The notes under the pieces were generated by a model. It saw nothing but the letters and a program-made list of their open reading frames with translations, ran no database searches and had not been told where the DNA came from. From an uncultured Ruminococcus sp. (GTDB taxonomy: Bacteria; Bacillota; Clostridia; Oscillospirales; Ruminococcaceae), in the NCBI GenBank assembly GCA_947176565.1, contig CAMWRC010000075.1:1-6315 (forward strand): a stretch of DNA of 6,315 nucleotides, given 5' to 3'. Of the stretch, positions 5,325-6,315 are shown piece by piece (position 1 is the stretch's first letter; every line of letters starts with the position of its first letter). The position numbers were made by a program, and so were the translations under genes.

Positions 5325-6080
5325 ATGCTGGCTTTTTTTAATTTTTTCGGTAATGTGCTTATGTCCGGTTCTGATTCTGATGCAAGTGATATTTTCACGA
5401 ATACAACATCTTCTCCGGCACTTGATAATATAACAATAGGTCAGTTCGGACTATGTGTCGGAGCTGCACTTGTGATAGGATTTCTTATCAGTCTGGTATA
5501 CATATTCTGTCACCGCAAGGAGGGTTATTCGCAGAGCTATGTATTTACAATGATAATGCTTCCTACAATAGTTTCGCTTATTCTCCTTCTTATAAATACA
5601 ACGGCAGGTTCGTTGAGTCTTGCCGGAGCATTAACGCTTGTCCGATTCAGGAGTGTTCCCGGCGACCCTAAAGATATAGCGTATATATTTTTTGCAATGG
5701 CAGCCGGAGTTGCCTGCGGAATAGGCTACATAGGATTCGGAATTGTATTTTTTGTGGTACTCGGTGTAGTAATGTTTATTCTTTCAGAAATGAATTTCGG
5801 CGGCTGTAAGACGCGCCATATGACGCTGAAAATCACTATTCCGGAAAATCTCGACTATCAGGGAGTCTTTGAACCTGTACTTGCAAAATATACAAGATTC
5901 AGCAGACTCAGACGGGTAAAGACTACCAATTTCGGAACGCTTTTTGAGCTGATTTATTCAGTTGAAATTCATGAAGATACCGACCAGAAGAAATTTATTG
6001 ACGAACTCCGCGCACTTAATGGCAATATGACTATTAATCTTGTTTTCTTTAAGTATGACGATAAAGTGTATGAGAGCTGA
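5325..6080 (+). CDS. DUF4956 family membrane protein
   Basis: A 251-residue membrane protein of unknown function. Predicted segments: a short acidic/Ser-rich N-terminus (1-37), helices at about 39-61, 72-91, 117-135 and 136-154, then a soluble C-terminal domain (about 160-251). The conserved family stretch is ALTLVRFRSVPGDPKDIAY (102-120) with its RFRS and GDPKD motif between helices 2 and 3. The soluble domain reads as strand-helix-strand-strand-helix-strand (MTLKITIP, YQGVFEPVLAKY, LRRVKTTN, LFELIYSVEI, KKFIDELRALNG, MTINLVFFK), resembling an ACT or ferredoxin-like fold. That is inference. Its ribosome binding site (AGGAG, 5310-5314) lies inside the preceding gene. DUF4956 proteins are commonly placed beside VTC-domain genes, so it may give the soluble VTC protein a membrane anchor or channel, as the membrane part of yeast VTC does. 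Confidence 0.85.
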   Translation: MLAFFNFFGNVLMSGSDSDASDIFTNTTSSPALDNITIGQFGLCVGAALVIGFLISLVYIFCHRKEGYSQSYVFTMIMLPTIVSLILLLINTTAGSLSLAGALTLVRFRSVPGDPKDIAYIFFAMAAGVACGIGYIGFGIVFFVVLGVVMFILSEMNFGGCKTRHMTLKITIPENLDYQGVFEPVLAKYTRFSRLRRVKTTNFGTLFELIYSVEIHEDTDQKKFIDELRALNGNMTINLVFFKYDDKVYES

Positions 6081-6115
6081 TTGAATATCTTTTAGATTGA
6101 TTATGGTGAAATTAT

Positions 6116-6315
6116 ATGAATTATGGAAAAACAGCACTTGCCGCGGCTGTAATGATTATGCTTTCAGCCTGCGGCAGACAGGAAATACCGGAAGTTCTGG
6201 ATAGAGTTCCGGTTACTGAGGCAGCGGAATCAGAAGTTTCAGTTGAATCTGAAAATCCGGCTGTAACCGTAGAACCAACGGAAACTCCAGAGGAAACTTC
6301 TGCGGAATCCTCCGC
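6116..6315 (+). CDS. lipoprotein, 3' end cut by the window edge
   Basis: ATG 6116 starts a frame that stays open to the edge (66 complete codons). Residues 1-19 are a lipoprotein signal, with Lys5, a hydrophobic stretch and the lipobox LSAC (Cys19). The mature part seen begins GRQEIPEVLDRVPVTEAAE and continues as a Glu/Ser/Pro/Thr/Val-rich, strongly acidic, low-complexity linker typical of a tether between a lipid anchor and a surface domain. A GGTGA ribosome site lies 6-7 bases upstream (6105-6109). An ATG at 6103 in another frame stops after about 33 codons and is rejected. The gene is 35 bases after the DUF4956 stop with no terminator, hence the same operon. In ruminococci I recall the third gene of such operons encoding a CotH kinase-like surface protein. 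Nothing of that domain is inside the window, so I leave the product open. Confidence 0.75.
   Translation, partial: MNYGKTALAAAVMIMLSACGRQEIPEVLDRVPVTEAAESEVSVESENPAVTVEPTETPEETSAESS

Overview
The window looks like chromosomal DNA from a low-GC Firmicute close to Ruminococcus (Oscillospiraceae). The grounds are strong AGGAGG-type ribosome binding sites, consensus sigma-A promoters, a Thr-rich linker plus dockerin-like module on a secreted esterase, and a VTC-domain/DUF4956 gene pair, which I recall from ruminococci. The genus is an inference. Every gene I can support is on the + strand.

Layout. (1) Positions 1-507 hold two tandem copies of an unrecognised ~90-residue protein. The first is cut by the left edge. 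The second is broken by a 28-bp deletion that frameshifts it. The copies have identical ends and a diverged centre. (2) Positions 541-2057 form a thiamine unit: an extended -10 promoter, a TPP riboswitch, a terminator-like hairpin, and thiC, which makes the pyrimidine precursor of thiamine. (3) Positions 2099-3538 encode a secreted SGNH/GDSL esterase with a linker, a degenerate dockerin-like module and a C-terminal extension. It starts 41 bp after thiC with no visible promoter or terminator between, so it may be read from the thiC promoter. (4) Positions 3596-4310 hold a long hairpin, a perfect sigma-A promoter with two palindromes around it, and a probable SUKH-3 immunity-like gene with no toxin in view. 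(5) Positions 4311-4532 are a regulatory intergenic region. (6) Positions 4533-6315 form an operon of a soluble VTC-domain protein, a four-helix DUF4956 membrane protein and a lipoprotein cut by the right edge.

How they work together. The thiamine unit should shut off when TPP is plentiful. The last operon is the best candidate for a poorly described system. A cytosolic VTC catalytic tunnel (polyphosphate polymerase-like) is translationally close to a membrane protein and to a surface lipoprotein. Its promoter has TTAAG repeats spaced by one helical turn where a -35 box should be, as in promoters activated by OmpR/PhoB-type regulators. The system-level function is inference.
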